Positions 24,948-32,458 of a stretch of 43,137 bases of DNA are shown here, piece after piece. The stretch's first letter is position 1. Every line of letters starts with the position of its first letter. Source of the stretch: a virus; IMG/VR virus record IMGVR_UViG_3300020204_000131, positions 1 through 43,137 of that record; one strand, given 5' to 3'. The position numbers and the translations under genes are program-made. A model generated the notes under the pieces. That model worked only from the letters and a program-made list of their open reading frames with translations, did no database searches and was not told the origin of the DNA.

Positions 24948-26043
24948 TCTCTTCCGCTACTACAAAGCGTTGCCCCACCAGATGGCGGCAATCACCGAGC
25001 TGGAGCAAGCCATCGACAAGGCCAACCCGCACATCCTCGGACGCGACCAAGGCTGGTTCAAAACCTGGAGTGTGGCCGGCAAACAAACCACCTTCCCAAA
25101 CACCTGGGAAGGTGTAGTCGAAGCCGCCCGAGTCGCTGGCGCCAAATTCCCAGAACTGGTCGCCGCCCAATGGGCCTGCGAATCCGGTTACGGCAACTTC
25201 GTCTCGGGCCGCAACAACTTCTTCGGCCTCAAGGGCGATGGCACCGCCACCACAACCAAAGAATTCATCAACGGCCAGTGGGTCACCATCACCGCCAGCT
25301 TCATTGATTTCCCCGACCTCCTCTCCTGCGTCATCTACCTCGTAGATCGCTGGTATCGGGACTACAAAAACTACAAAGGCTGCAACAACGCCACCACCCG
25401 CGAAGACGCCGCCAAGTGGCTGGTGCGCGAAGGCTATGCCACCGACCCCAAATACGCCGAAAAACTAATCACCCTGATGAACGAACACGCTGGTACTAGC
25501 CCACCAGTCCCAGCCAAGGAAAAGATTTTGCGCGTGCCGTATGAGTACCAACTCGGCAGCGACGACGGCCCGCAAGGTTACCGCCAGTGTTTTAGCTCCA
25601 GCTGCGCAATGGTGGCCCGGTATTACGGCAAGATCTCGGGCGACTACGAGTACAACCGCATCCGCGCCCGCTTCGGCGACAGTACCGACCCCAAAGCCCA
25701 AAAAGCCGCCCTCCGTTCACTGGGACTGAAGGCCGAGTTCGAGATGGAAGGCACCGCCGAAATGCTGGTCAACGAAATCTCCAACGGCCACCCGGTTCCC
25801 GTCGGCTGGCTCCACCACGGTCCGTCCTACGCCCCACGCGGCGGCGGCCACTGGACCGTCGTTGTCGGCTTCACCCCCACCCACTTCATCCATAACGATC
25901 CCTACGGCGAGGCAAACCTTGCCGCCGGTGGCTACATCAGCCACAAAGGCGGCGCCGGAATCGCCTATTCCCGCAAAAACTGGCTGCCGCGCTGGCTCGT
26001 CGACGGCAACGACACGGGCTGGTTCATGAGTATCCGCCCCTAA
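24919..26043 (+). CDS. two-domain endolysin: glucosaminidase + C39-like peptidase
   Basis: This is a 374-residue lysis enzyme. Residues ~60-190 form a FlgJ-like N-acetylglucosaminidase domain with the likely catalytic Glu88 in AAQWACESGYGNF and the following NNFFGLKGDG. Residues ~205-374 form a papain-like C39-type peptidase domain with Cys224 (GYRQCFSSSCAM), His311 (GGGHWTVVVGF) and Asp327 (IHNDPYG). It would cut both glycan strands and peptides of the host wall. There is no signal peptide, so export needs a holin. It overlaps the upstream ORF by 29 bases. Confidence 0.88.
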   Translation: MAQNKIRLADLFRYYKALPHQMAAITELEQAIDKANPHILGRDQGWFKTWSVAGKQTTFPNTWEGVVEAARVAGAKFPELVAAQWACESGYGNFVSGRNNFFGLKGDGTATTTKEFINGQWVTITASFIDFPDLLSCVIYLVDRWYRDYKNYKGCNNATTREDAAKWLVREGYATDPKYAEKLITLMNEHAGTSPPVPAKEKILRVPYEYQLGSDDGPQGYRQCFSSSCAMVARYYGKISGDYEYNRIRARFGDSTDPKAQKAALRSLGLKAEFEMEGTAEMLVNEISNGHPVPVGWLHHGPSYAPRGGGHWTVVVGFTPTHFIHNDPYGEANLAAGGYISHKGGAGIAYSRKNWLPRWLVDGNDTGWFMSIRP

Positions 26044-26047
26044 AACC

Positions 26048-26269
26048 ATGAGACCCATCGAACACACGCCCGAATCCAGCTTCCACAAGACAGCCCAGGA
26101 TCGCTGGCTCGTCGACCTCTTCAACAAACAGGACTATCGCGGCCTCCTCGAAGCCGCCCTCGTCCTCAACACCCTCCACCAAATGGAGCGCACCAAGGCC
26201 AACTGGGCAATCCGGGAAGCCGCCGACAACCTAGCCGACCAATTCGGCTTGGACCGCGATTCAGCTTGA
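26048..26269 (+). CDS. hypothetical helical protein after the endolysin
   Basis: This 73-residue soluble helical protein (QDRWLVDLFNKQDYRGLLEA, then LNTLHQMERTKANWAIREAA) starts 4 bases after the endolysin stop and is thus the last gene of the rightward late unit. I recognise no family. Its 3' end overlaps by 9 bases the end of the convergent minus-strand gene at 26261. No terminator separates the two converging units. Confidence 0.7.
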   Translation: MRPIEHTPESSFHKTAQDRWLVDLFNKQDYRGLLEAALVLNTLHQMERTKANWAIREAADNLADQFGLDRDSA

Positions 26270-26425
26270 TTGCTTCAGCGTGTACTTCTGGTACAACCCG
26301 GTGTACGTCCCATGCAGCGGATGGCTGAGCTGGTCACGTCCATCCCTATAGAACAGCTCATCTAAATAGTCAGCCTTCGCCATCTCGGCATCGGCCTTCG
26401 TGAAATTGATCTTTGGAACGGTCAT
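26261..26425 (-). CDS. small hypothetical protein (54 aa), end of leftward operon
   Basis: This 54-residue protein (MTVPKINFTKADAEMAKADY, then LDELFYRDGRDQLSHPLHGT) is encoded on the minus strand. The coding look is good: charged helix followed by the conserved-looking HPLHGTYTGLYQKY. The ATG overlaps the stop of the next upstream gene by 4 bases (ATGA), which marks it as the last gene of the leftward replication operon. Function is unknown. Confidence 0.72.
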   Translation of the reverse strand: MTVPKINFTKADAEMAKADYLDELFYRDGRDQLSHPLHGTYTGLYQKYTLKQSS

Positions 26426-26721
26426 TTCTTGTCCGCGAGTTTTCTGCGTGAATTTGCCACCACGCTGGGGCTTGTCTTCGACCGAGCCAGCCTAGGTTTC
26501 TTTGCCGCTTGCGGCGGCACATCAATCCGGCAATTCGGATACCGATTCTTCGCAAACTCAATCGCCTGCTGGAGCGACTCCGCCCGAATCAAATCCCGCA
26601 TCGCCCCTTGCCCAGCCAACCAAATCTGCAGCTCGAACAGCTTGGCCTTCTCCGAGCTGGTGCGAGACACACCTTCCCCGAGCTTCAAGTCCCGGTTTTC
26701 TTCCCACTGAAGCGGATTCAT
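26422..26721 (-). CDS. hypothetical protein (99 aa)
   Basis: This 99-residue protein starts MNPLQWEENRDLKLGEGVSR. It has a helical core (AKLFELQIWLAGQGAMRDLI, AIEFAKNRYPNCRIDVPP) and a basic disordered tail. The LQQAIEFAKNRYP segment resembles small phage proteins of unknown function. It overlaps both neighbours by 4 bases (ATGA), consistent with translational coupling. Confidence 0.7.
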   Translation of the reverse strand: MNPLQWEENRDLKLGEGVSRTSSEKAKLFELQIWLAGQGAMRDLIRAESLQQAIEFAKNRYPNCRIDVPPQAAKKPRLARSKTSPSVVANSRRKLADKK

Positions 26722-26924
26722 TTCTGCTGGTATGAAGGTTCATCAATGCTGTGGACCGCCACAAAACTGTGGGTCCGTGCAGCAACGGTCTGCGCCGCCA
26801 TCAACGCCTGCTCATACGTCGCCCAACTCGACGCATCTGCCTTGGAGCGCGTCACCCCAACTCCTTCAGATCCAAAGATGGCCGTGACCCACCAAGTCCC
26901 CGCCATCACCGCATACCTTGTCAT
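26718..26924 (-). CDS. hypothetical protein (68 aa)
   Basis: This 68-residue protein starts MTRYAVMAGTWWVTAIFGSE and has KADASSWATYEQALMAAQTV in the middle. The N-terminal beta-like strand and central helix suggest a small alpha/beta fold, but no family is recognised. It overlaps the downstream gene by 4 bases. The 77-base gap upstream (26925-27001) shows no clear feature. Confidence 0.65.
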   Translation of the reverse strand: MTRYAVMAGTWWVTAIFGSEGVGVTRSKADASSWATYEQALMAAQTVAARTHSFVAVHSIDEPSYQQK

Positions 26925-27001
26925 CAGTTAATTTGATTTACTGTGTAAGCCTAGAGATTCTACGCCACCTGAACCAGACTATGACGCAATCTCACCGAGT
27001 C

Positions 27002-27274
27002 TCATGCGTCTCTTTCTGACCCACCTTTGTCTTGCTTGGAGCGCAATCTCCCCTCTACCCGCCGTTGGACTGATCTTGCCCAAACATCTTTATCAGCCTG
27101 CTCAGCACTGCCATAATCCTCCGGCTGGATCTGGGAAAGCGCCGTGTACACGAACTCCCGCAGCATGGCCGTCACCCTTACGCCTCTTTCGCTGGCCAAC
27201 TTTTCGGCCAACTTGTACCGATTGGAATCCAACAGCAGCTGGCAGTAGATCTTTGACCCGTGCTGGAGCGGCAT
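27002..27274 (-). CDS. ribbon-helix-helix-like DNA-binding protein
   Basis: This is a 90-residue protein. Residues ~7-48 (SKIYCQLLLDSNRYKLAEKL, then ASERGVRVTAMLREFVYTAL) have the order beta strand, helix, turn, helix of ribbon-helix-helix repressors. The remainder is a charged helix with a basic tail. It may regulate the leftward operon or other phage promoters; the target is unknown. A 49-base A/T-rich gap lies upstream and may hold its own promoter. Confidence 0.65.
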   Translation of the reverse strand: MPLQHGSKIYCQLLLDSNRYKLAEKLASERGVRVTAMLREFVYTALSQIQPEDYGSAEQADKDVWARSVQRRVEGRLRSKQDKGGSERDA

Positions 27275-27323
27275 TTCTAACGCTATAGTCTGCTACACAA
27301 TAGCATACTGCGACACACTAGAC

Positions 27324-27527
27324 CTACCACCGCACATCCCCATCCAAATCCTTCCGCCACGCATTCGACTGAGCCACCCTTGCACTCCCCCTCTGCTTGG
27401 CGCATCCCTTCCTAATCCCCCGAGCCCACTCCAAAAAAGCGGCAGCCCTCTGCAAATCCGCCGTCTTCGCCGCACGAATCTCCCGATACAACCACTCCAG
27501 CACAATCTCCCTGCCAGTGCGACTCAT
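27324..27527 (-). CDS. hypothetical basic protein (67 aa)
   Basis: I chose the ATG at 27527 (MSRTGREIVLEWLYREIRAA), because it overlaps the stop of the upstream gene as ATGA. The longer upstream frame is the shadow of that gene. The protein has an amphipathic helix (ADLQRAAAFLEWARGIRKGC) and a basic C-terminus, and could bind nucleic acid. No family is recognised. Confidence 0.65.
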   Translation of the reverse strand: MSRTGREIVLEWLYREIRAAKTADLQRAAAFLEWARGIRKGCAKQRGSARVAQSNAWRKDLDGDVRW

Positions 27528-27682
27528 GAGACACTTGATGAGAACGTGTCTTTTGTGCGTCGAATGGAAACGACGTGCTGATCCGGGCAAGTTTTTAGCG
27601 CATATGTCCGCGCCGTAAAAGCATCCGGAGCTTCAATAAACAAGGTATGAGTGGCCCCGTGTCGAGGCCACATCGTAACCAT
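27524..27682 (-). CDS. small hypothetical protein after DNA polymerase (52 aa)
   Basis: This 52-residue protein starts MVTMWPRHGATHTLFIEAPD and continues FTARTYALKTCPDQHVVSIR. A Shine-Dalgarno-like GGAG lies 10 bases before the ATG, directly after the polymerase stop. The stop overlaps the next ATG (ATGA). The alternating hydrophobic pattern suggests a small beta-alpha protein. Function is unknown; co-translation with polymerase suggests a replication link, which is inference. Confidence 0.7.
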   Translation of the reverse strand: MVTMWPRHGATHTLFIEAPDAFTARTYALKTCPDQHVVSIRRTKDTFSSSVS

Positions 27683-27699
27683 GTATTCCGCAAGCTCCG

Positions 27700-29559
27700 T
27701 CACTTAGCGGTATCCCAGCTATCTCCGACGTTAGCTTCGGCAAGAGGGGGAATATCGCCCAACCATTTAGCTTCACAATCCTCCATCACGGTTTGGAGCT
27801 GGAGCGCCCAAATTGCAGCGTGTTCTTCTTTTACGAGCAAGATGATCTCGTCATGCACCACGCCGGCCAAACGCACCACGTCTTCCCCGTCGGCCCTAAG
27901 GAGCGGCCACAATTTGCCGAGCGTAGATTTGAGCACTGCGGCACCTGCGCCTTGAATGGGTGTGTTACAACGAGTCGTGAGCTTGTTGTTCTCGCCCGGT
28001 AAAAACCGCCGCAAGTTCGAGATGCGTATGCGGATATATGGATTCCCCTTAGCCGCATTAGCAGCGTCAGCATTTTCACGCTGCCATTTGGAGATGCCTT
28101 CATAAGCATTGTGAAATTTTTCCCGCACTTCCTTCGCCTCATCAAGATCCATTTGGATTCCCATTGCAGCGGCGTAGTTCCTGAGTCCTTTTGCTCCACT
28201 TCCGTACAACAGTCCGAAGTTGGCTGACTTACTGACTTGACGCTGTTCCTTTGTAACTTCATCCTCGGGCACCCCGTAAATCTGCGTCGCCGTAATCGTA
28301 TGAAGATCCTTCCCCTGCTGGAACACTTCGGTCATTAAAGGATCCTGTGCTTCTGCCGCCGCCAACCGCAGCTCCATCTGCCCATAGTCCGCAACAACCA
28401 GCTTCCATCCAGCCGGTGCCTGCACACACGCCCTAAACCGTTGATCCCGAGGAATCTGCTGCAGGTTTGGACTCATGCAACTCATCCTTCCGGTGTCCGC
28501 ACCCATCTGCAAGTAACTGGCACGAATAAAACCATCAGGCGCATAGTTTTTAAGAAGTGTTTCAGCCATCTGCCGACGCTTTTCCGTCCGTTTCCACCGC
28601 AAGTAGTCAGCAATGACCTTGTGCTCACCCACGTATTCCTGCAACGCAGACTTACTGGCGCTAGGTTTCTCGCTCTTCATATCAATGGGTGCTTTACCCA
28701 AAAGAGCCGTAAATTTTTTAAGTAGCTGCGCAGGACTATTCAAATTAAAGACATCAGGATCAGCTTTTTTTCCCTTTACTCCAGGCTTTGTCTGGTACAG
28801 CAATTTACCATCTAAACCTCTACACAATTTATGTTCACGAGGTAGTGCCGCGTCAAAATCTTCAATAAACTGCTCTCCAATCTCATGGTGCTCAATATCC
28901 AAAGTTTCAATAACTTCCTCAAGCGCTTTTTTATTAAACGGCAATCCTGTTCGCCACAACTGCGCCATCGACGACAGGGCATCACACTCCAAATTCCAGG
29001 CTGGGTACAACGCACCATCGCCCATACGTTGTGTTATGTGTTCATACAAATCTAAAAGCAAGACCACATCTTTTGCGGCATAAACTAACTGACTCTCACT
29101 AATATCCTGCGACCAATCACTTTTTTGCTCTTCTTTAGAAATATCGAGCTTCAAATACCGCTTAACCACATGCTGCAAACCGTGTTTTACGTTCGGCATC
29201 CCGTTAGTCAATATGCGACTTGCGAGCATGGAACACCGCACAACACCTTGTGGATAGAGATCGTGCTCCTGCAACCATCCCAAATCAAAGACAGCGTTGT
29301 GCGCCATCCACGTGCGCTCAACCTCAAAAAATTCGTCCAGTTCACGCCAACCATCGTCATCCAGATCCCAACAGTCAATGACCACAGGATCCTTACCAAA
29401 AGTCGCCAACTGGAGCAGTCGAAGACCCCCAAGTTTGGGCTGAAGTCCGGTGGTCTCAACATCAAACGCCACAAAAGTAGCGTCCTCCAGCGTGTGGAGG
29501 TGCTCAATGCCTTGAAGAATGTTCACGCCTGGTAGGGCAGGTTCGTGTACTACTCTAAC
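27700..29559 (-). CDS. family A DNA polymerase with 3'-5' exonuclease
   Basis: This is the phage replicative polymerase, ~619 residues from a GTG at 29559, which has a GGAG upstream; a TTG at 29586 would add 9 residues. The exonuclease domain has FDVETTG (Asp33, Glu35), AHNAVFD and YAAKDVVLL. The polymerase domain has motif A (VVADYGQMELRLAA, Asp ~391), motif B/O-helix (RQVSKSANFGLLYGSG) with Phe at the place of E. coli Pol I Phe762, and motif C VHDEI (~568). There is no 5' nuclease domain, as in other phage polymerases. It overlaps the upstream gene by 10 bases. Confidence 0.95.
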   Translation of the reverse strand, partial: VRVVHEPALPGVNILQGIEHLHTLEDATFVAFDVETTGLQPKLGGLRLLQLATFGKDPVVIDCWDLDDDGWRELDEFFEVERTWMAHNAVFDLGWLQEHDLYPQGVVRCSMLASRILTNGMPNVKHGLQHVVKRYLKLDISKEEQKSDWSQDISESQLVYAAKDVVLLLDLYEHITQRMGDGALYPAWNLECDALSSMAQLWRTGLPFNKKALEEVIETLDIEHHEIGEQFIEDFDAALPREHKLCRGLDGKLLYQTKPGVKGKKADPDVFNLNSPAQLLKKFTALLGKAPIDMKSEKPSASKSALQEYVGEHKVIADYLRWKRTEKRRQMAETLLKNYAPDGFIRASYLQMGADTGRMSCMSPNLQQIPRDQRFRACVQAPAGWKLVVADYGQMELRLAAAEAQDPLMTEVFQQGKDLHTITATQIYGVPEDEVTKEQRQVSKSANFGLLYGSGAKGLRNYAAAMGIQMDLDEAKEVREKFHNAYEGISKWQRENADAANAAKGNPYIRIRISNLRRFLPGENNKLTTRCNTPIQGAGAAVLKSTLGKLWPLLRADGEDVVRLAGVVHDEIILLVKEEHAAIWALQLQTVMEDCEAKWLGDIPPLAEANVGDSWDTAK

Positions 29560-29831
29560 ACAGTCTCCAGCTCCTTTGCCGGACAATTTTCGGCATACCG
29601 CGTCCCGCCCTCAGGAATCCCCAGCAAACACCGGTGCTTCCAGTGGACACAACACCGGCACTCCCCACCCCCATCAATCCGGGTGTACTTTTGGAGCATG
29701 ATCTCCCGCTTCTTGTCCTTCAGGCCCGCCGGCGTCTTGAAGTAACAGTCGTAGCAATACAGCGGATTTGGTGTGTTGGTGCCGCACGAAAGGCAGCGCC
29801 GCTCGTTGATTCGGAGTTCAGGCAGTTTCAT
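29550..29831 (-). CDS. Cys-rich zinc-binding protein, paralogue 1
   Basis: This is a 93-residue protein from ATG at 29831. It has a zinc-ribbon-like start (CLSCGTNTPNPLYCYDC) and a C-terminal CRCCVHWKHRCLLGIPEGG...YAENCPAKE. That second Cys cluster (C-x-x-C-x-H-W...C-x-x-G-x-P-E-x-G...C) is shared with the upstream gene at 29818, so the two are paralogous in this part. They may bind zinc or DNA and act in replication or regulation. It overlaps both neighbours. Confidence 0.75.
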   Translation of the reverse strand: MKLPELRINERRCLSCGTNTPNPLYCYDCYFKTPAGLKDKKREIMLQKYTRIDGGGECRCCVHWKHRCLLGIPEGGTRYAENCPAKELETVLE

Positions 29832-30147
29832 TTTCAAAAAGTGAGCAGTCGTTAGCAAAGTTGCCCCCGGCCTCAGGCACCCCCATCGAGCACCCATGCC
29901 TGGTCCAGTGAATACAGCTGGTACACGAGTCCGGATTAGCCACCTGCATGTACGCAGCAATAGCAGCATCAAGGCGTTGGAGATCCTCGAATTGCTTCAT
30001 CTGGTCAGCGGTGATCTCGTAGGTCGTCTCACCGTGACCACAGTTGAGACACTTGCGACGCACCCGATTGGCCGAAACCCCACTGGAGCGGGGCCTCATT
30101 TCCGTCATCTTCAGCGCCTTCGTCCCGCACTTGGGACAGACTTTCAT
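29818..30147 (-). CDS. NrdR-like zinc-ribbon protein, paralogue 2
   Basis: This is a 109-residue protein. The N-terminal 50 residues (MKVCPKCGTKALKMTEMRPR, KCLNCGHGETTYEIT) look like the zinc ribbon of the transcriptional repressor NrdR, without its ATP-cone. A short helix follows, and then CTSCIHWTRHGCSMGVPEAGG...CSLFE, the Cys cluster shared with the next gene. A regulatory or replication accessory role is possible. It overlaps its neighbours by 4 and 14 bases. Confidence 0.75.
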   Translation of the reverse strand: MKVCPKCGTKALKMTEMRPRSSGVSANRVRRKCLNCGHGETTYEITADQMKQFEDLQRLDAAIAAYMQVANPDSCTSCIHWTRHGCSMGVPEAGGNFANDCSLFENETA

Positions 30148-30341
30148 AACCAGCTCCAGGCTTCGTAATTACAAATCCGCCAAGCGTGCTTGCGGTCAAT
30201 TAAAAATTCGTCGCTCAACTTTGAATAAGACCAGCCTTGCTTTCGCAGCTGGCGCATCTTGACGACGAGTTCCGGGGTAAGGATGGCGGCGTGATTTTCC
30301 TCACCCCGCTTGAACCGGCGGCCTATTGGTGGTCGCGTCAA
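30144..30341 (-). CDS. small helix-turn-helix-like protein
   Basis: This 65-residue basic protein (MTRPPIGRRFKRGEENHAAI) is followed by LTPELVVKMRQLRKQGWSYS and KLSDEFLIDRKHAWRICNYE, a probable helix-turn-helix. The same arrangement is seen at the C-terminus of the HNH enzyme at 6150 and in the gene at 31113, so it may be a freed DNA-binding module of homing endonuclease type. It overlaps both neighbours by 4 bases. Confidence 0.68.
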   Translation of the reverse strand: MTRPPIGRRFKRGEENHAAILTPELVVKMRQLRKQGWSYSKLSDEFLIDRKHAWRICNYEAWSWL

Positions 30342-30604
30342 TTTTCGGTATAAGCCTCGGCGGCAAGTTTATTCACCAGCCGATTCAAATACCACTGGGC
30401 CTTTCGAGCATCCTCGTAAGGATTCTTCTTCAGCCACATCCGGCTGATGTACTTGATAACCTGCCATTGAAGGCCACCAAGTACAGCATCGGGCGCCGCC
30501 TTCACCCAGTCTTCCAGCACATCAATCACTTCAGTTTTCCCAGCCGTGTAATGACTGGGGTGATTGACGTTATCTTCCAGCATCAGGTTGAACTCGTTCA
30601 TCAT
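30338..30604 (-). CDS. DUF3310 family protein
   Basis: This 88-residue protein carries NHPSHYTAGKTEVIDVLEDW, then GGLQWQVIKYISRMWLKKNP and EDARKAQWYLNRLV. This is the DUF3310 pattern, common in phage nucleotide-metabolism clusters and sometimes annotated as nucleotide kinase-like, although a reaction is not established to my knowledge. It lies next to dCTP deaminase, which fits that context. It overlaps both neighbours by 4 bases. Confidence 0.85.
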   Translation of the reverse strand: MMNEFNLMLEDNVNHPSHYTAGKTEVIDVLEDWVKAAPDAVLGGLQWQVIKYISRMWLKKNPYEDARKAQWYLNRLVNKLAAEAYTEN

Positions 30605-31113
30605 CCTTTCGAGGCTTGAACTTTAAGGTCGCCTTGATAGCGCCCGGTCTGCGAATAATCCTTCCCAGGCAGGAGTGACATCTTGTGGAACACAATCTGT
30701 CCAATCCGCATCCCCGGCCACAACGCCACTGGATGCAAACACCGAGCATTCTGCAATTCCAGCGTCAGCCGCCCGGAATAACCAGGATCGACATAGCCGG
30801 CCATCAAATGCTCGATCCCCTCCCTGGCCCGGCTGGACTTGAGCGCCAGCTGGCCAGCCACCACATTGGGTACATTGAAGCGCTCCAGCGTCTCCGCCAA
30901 CACGAACTCATGTGGCTGGAGCATGAACGGTTCTTCCTGCGTGAACCCCGCAATGGAGTACGGCTGTAGTTCCGGCGTTGCCTTGTCTTCGATCAGCAGG
31001 TTCTCGCCCAACCGCACATCCAGGCTGGCCGGATTGACCAGCACTGGATCGAACGGATGAACCAGCCCCCGTTTAGCGAGACAAACAATCTCGTAGTCCG
31101 GGAGGATCGACAT
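30601..31113 (-). CDS. dcd: dCTP deaminase
   Basis: This is a 170-residue enzyme from ATG at 31113 (MSILPDYEIVCLAKRG); the longer frame would overlap the upstream gene. It contains ALKSSRAREGIEHLMAGYVD and PGYSGRLTLELQN, the conserved Ser-Arg...Glu active-site and D-P-G-Y-x-G-x-L-T-L-E-L-x-N segments of the dCTP deaminase/dUTPase fold. It would turn dCTP into dUTP to feed thymidylate synthesis during phage replication. A bifunctional deaminase/dUTPase cannot be excluded. The ATG overlaps the previous stop (ATGA). Confidence 0.9.
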   Translation of the reverse strand: MSILPDYEIVCLAKRGLVHPFDPVLVNPASLDVRLGENLLIEDKATPELQPYSIAGFTQEEPFMLQPHEFVLAETLERFNVPNVVAGQLALKSSRAREGIEHLMAGYVDPGYSGRLTLELQNARCLHPVALWPGMRIGQIVFHKMSLLPGKDYSQTGRYQGDLKVQASKG

Positions 31114-31469
31114 CAGGCCGTAACTTCCTGCTGGAGCTGAACGTGCTTCCAGGTCTTGCCCCACTTGATGCAGTTGACAGTAGTTACGTGTACACCGAAG
31201 TCCTTGGCAATCTTGGCCACCGACTTCCCACCAGCAGCCAACTGGCGCTTGATCTCCAGCACCTTGCCCTCATCCAGCACCGACACCCCACGCTTACCGC
31301 CGGACTTACGGGTCTTACCGTGAGACTTCTGTACGGCAGTTGTACGTACAACCTTTTCCTTAGAGGTGGTCAGATCCAGCTCAATCCGCTGGGACGCTTC
31401 AAGAGCAGTGCGAGCAGTGTCCAGCGCATGGATGAGCTGCTGGAACTGTGCGTCAGAAAGAATGTGCAT
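31113..31469 (-). CDS. helix-turn-helix protein
   Basis: This is a 118-residue protein. Residues 1-35 are helical, the middle is basic and disordered (KSHGKTRKSGGKRGV), and the C-terminus (VLEIKRQLAAGGKSVAKIAK, DFGVHVTTVNCIKWGKTWKH) is a resolvase-like helix-turn-helix. The last part resembles the C-terminal DNA-binding piece of the HNH enzyme at 6150. It may be a regulator or a homing-endonuclease remnant. The 42-base gap upstream may contain a promoter. Confidence 0.75.
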   Translation of the reverse strand: MHILSDAQFQQLIHALDTARTALEASQRIELDLTTSKEKVVRTTAVQKSHGKTRKSGGKRGVSVLDEGKVLEIKRQLAAGGKSVAKIAKDFGVHVTTVNCIKWGKTWKHVQLQQEVTA

Positions 31470-31510
31470 TTGTAAGGTCTGAAACGGGTGAAGTGTAGTA
31501 CAGGATCAAC

Positions 31511-31768
31511 CTAGTCGGTAGCCAGCTCGATCTGAATAGCCGCCTGGAAATAGTTGGCCATTTTCATGCGGCGGTACTCGCCCTTGGCATCGTCGCTCTG
31601 CTTGTTATCCAGCAGCTCGTACTTGTGCCGCGCCTCGTTTAGCGCCGCCAACGTATCAATGTTCAGCATGTTCAGCTCGTCATCCGAGAGCTTGTCCAGC
31701 TCGTTCAGATAAACCACCCGATTCAGCAGAAACGACCGATAAAAAGGGACCAGTGTGCTTTCAGTCAT
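31511..31768 (-). CDS. hypothetical helical protein (85 aa)
   Basis: I chose the ATG at 31768 (MTESTLVPFYRSFLLNRVVY), because the upstream extension is antisense-like and overlaps the next gene. The protein is helical (LNELDKLSDDELNMLNIDTL, EYRRMKMANYFQAAIQIELA), with many charged residues and no recognised domain. It follows the gene at 31773 by 4 bases, inside the leftward operon. Confidence 0.68.
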   Translation of the reverse strand: MTESTLVPFYRSFLLNRVVYLNELDKLSDDELNMLNIDTLAALNEARHKYELLDNKQSDDAKGEYRRMKMANYFQAAIQIELATD

Positions 31769-31772
31769 AAAT

Positions 31773-31958
31773 TCAGCCGAAGTAGTCACGTCGTTTTTGT
31801 TCGACCCAAGCATCGTATGCCGCCCGATCAGCAAACTGGTGCTTAAAGCAGTCGGGCACTGGCAGATCAGTCCTGGGTTTCTGCTGGCGCATCTCCATCA
31901 GATCGTGCCAGTTGTACCCGCGCGATTGGCGGTAGTAGTCGGCGTACCAGTCAGTCAT
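31773..31958 (-). CDS. hypothetical small protein (61 aa)
   Basis: This 61-residue protein is rich in Tyr, Trp, Asp and Arg (MTDWYADYYRQSRGYNWHDL, DRAAYDAWVEQKRRDYFG). No domain is recognised. The composition, with many aromatic residues in helical spacing, suggests a small protein-interaction module. It overlaps the upstream gene by 8 bases. Confidence 0.65.
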   Translation of the reverse strand: MTDWYADYYRQSRGYNWHDLMEMRQQKPRTDLPVPDCFKHQFADRAAYDAWVEQKRRDYFG

Positions 31959-32280
31959 GCGAAAAATTAGGGTCTTGGTGTTTTAAGCGGGTGAGATCCG
32001 TGAGTCTCAACTTGAGAATCTCGTGGATGGCAGCGCTGGCGAGTTTGCTGGAGCAAATCGTGTCGCTGGTGGAAAAAACGTAGATGAGGTGGCGGTAAAG
32101 GTGGGTCAGGGTGCGGACCTTGACCCAGTGCGTATCGCCGGGGATTGGCTCGGTGCCGTACTCCCAGTCGTCGTAGTCGGGAGCGTTGCGCAGCTCCCGA
32201 ACCTCGGCGGCTTCAATCGTCCGGGTCAAGAACTTCCCAGTCGTCGACGCGGTCGTAGAAGAGTCGGCAGAGTTCTGCAT
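31951..32280 (-). CDS. hypothetical protein (109 aa)
   Basis: This 109-residue protein has a Ser/Thr-rich start and a core with DDWEYGTEPIPGDTHWVKVR and LTHLYRHLIYVFSTSDTICS. I recognise no family. Its 5' part overlaps the end of the upstream gene by 68 bases, long for this operon, so a later internal start is possible (no ATG is found; TTG/GTG candidates would need checking). Confidence 0.6.
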   Translation of the reverse strand: MQNSADSSTTASTTGKFLTRTIEAAEVRELRNAPDYDDWEYGTEPIPGDTHWVKVRTLTHLYRHLIYVFSTSDTICSSKLASAAIHEILKLRLTDLTRLKHQDPNFSHD

Positions 32281-32458
32281 CGGTTGCCGGGATCAGGTCT
32301 TCATCCGAAAGGTAGAAGGTGCCTCGGCACAGGGCAGGTCCGTACTCCGGTGGGTCGAACGCTGTTTGCTGGTGCGTAAGCACCATCTCATCAACAACAG
32401 CAGTGACGGTGACAAGGCCATCGGCATCCATGGAAAAGTCATCGAGATCGATAATCAC
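32213..32458 (-). CDS. hypothetical acidic protein (81 aa)
   Basis: I chose the GTG at 32458 because a perfect Shine-Dalgarno sequence (AGGAGGTG) lies 5 bases upstream and because GTGA overlaps the previous stop. The upstream ATG at 32506 would be antisense to nothing but lies well inside the previous gene. The protein is acidic (VIIDLDDFSMDADGLVTVTA, GTFYLSDEDLIPATDAELCR). No family is recognised. Confidence 0.7.
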   Translation of the reverse strand: MIIDLDDFSMDADGLVTVTAVVDEMVLTHQQTAFDPPEYGPALCRGTFYLSDEDLIPATDAELCRLFYDRVDDWEVLDPDD

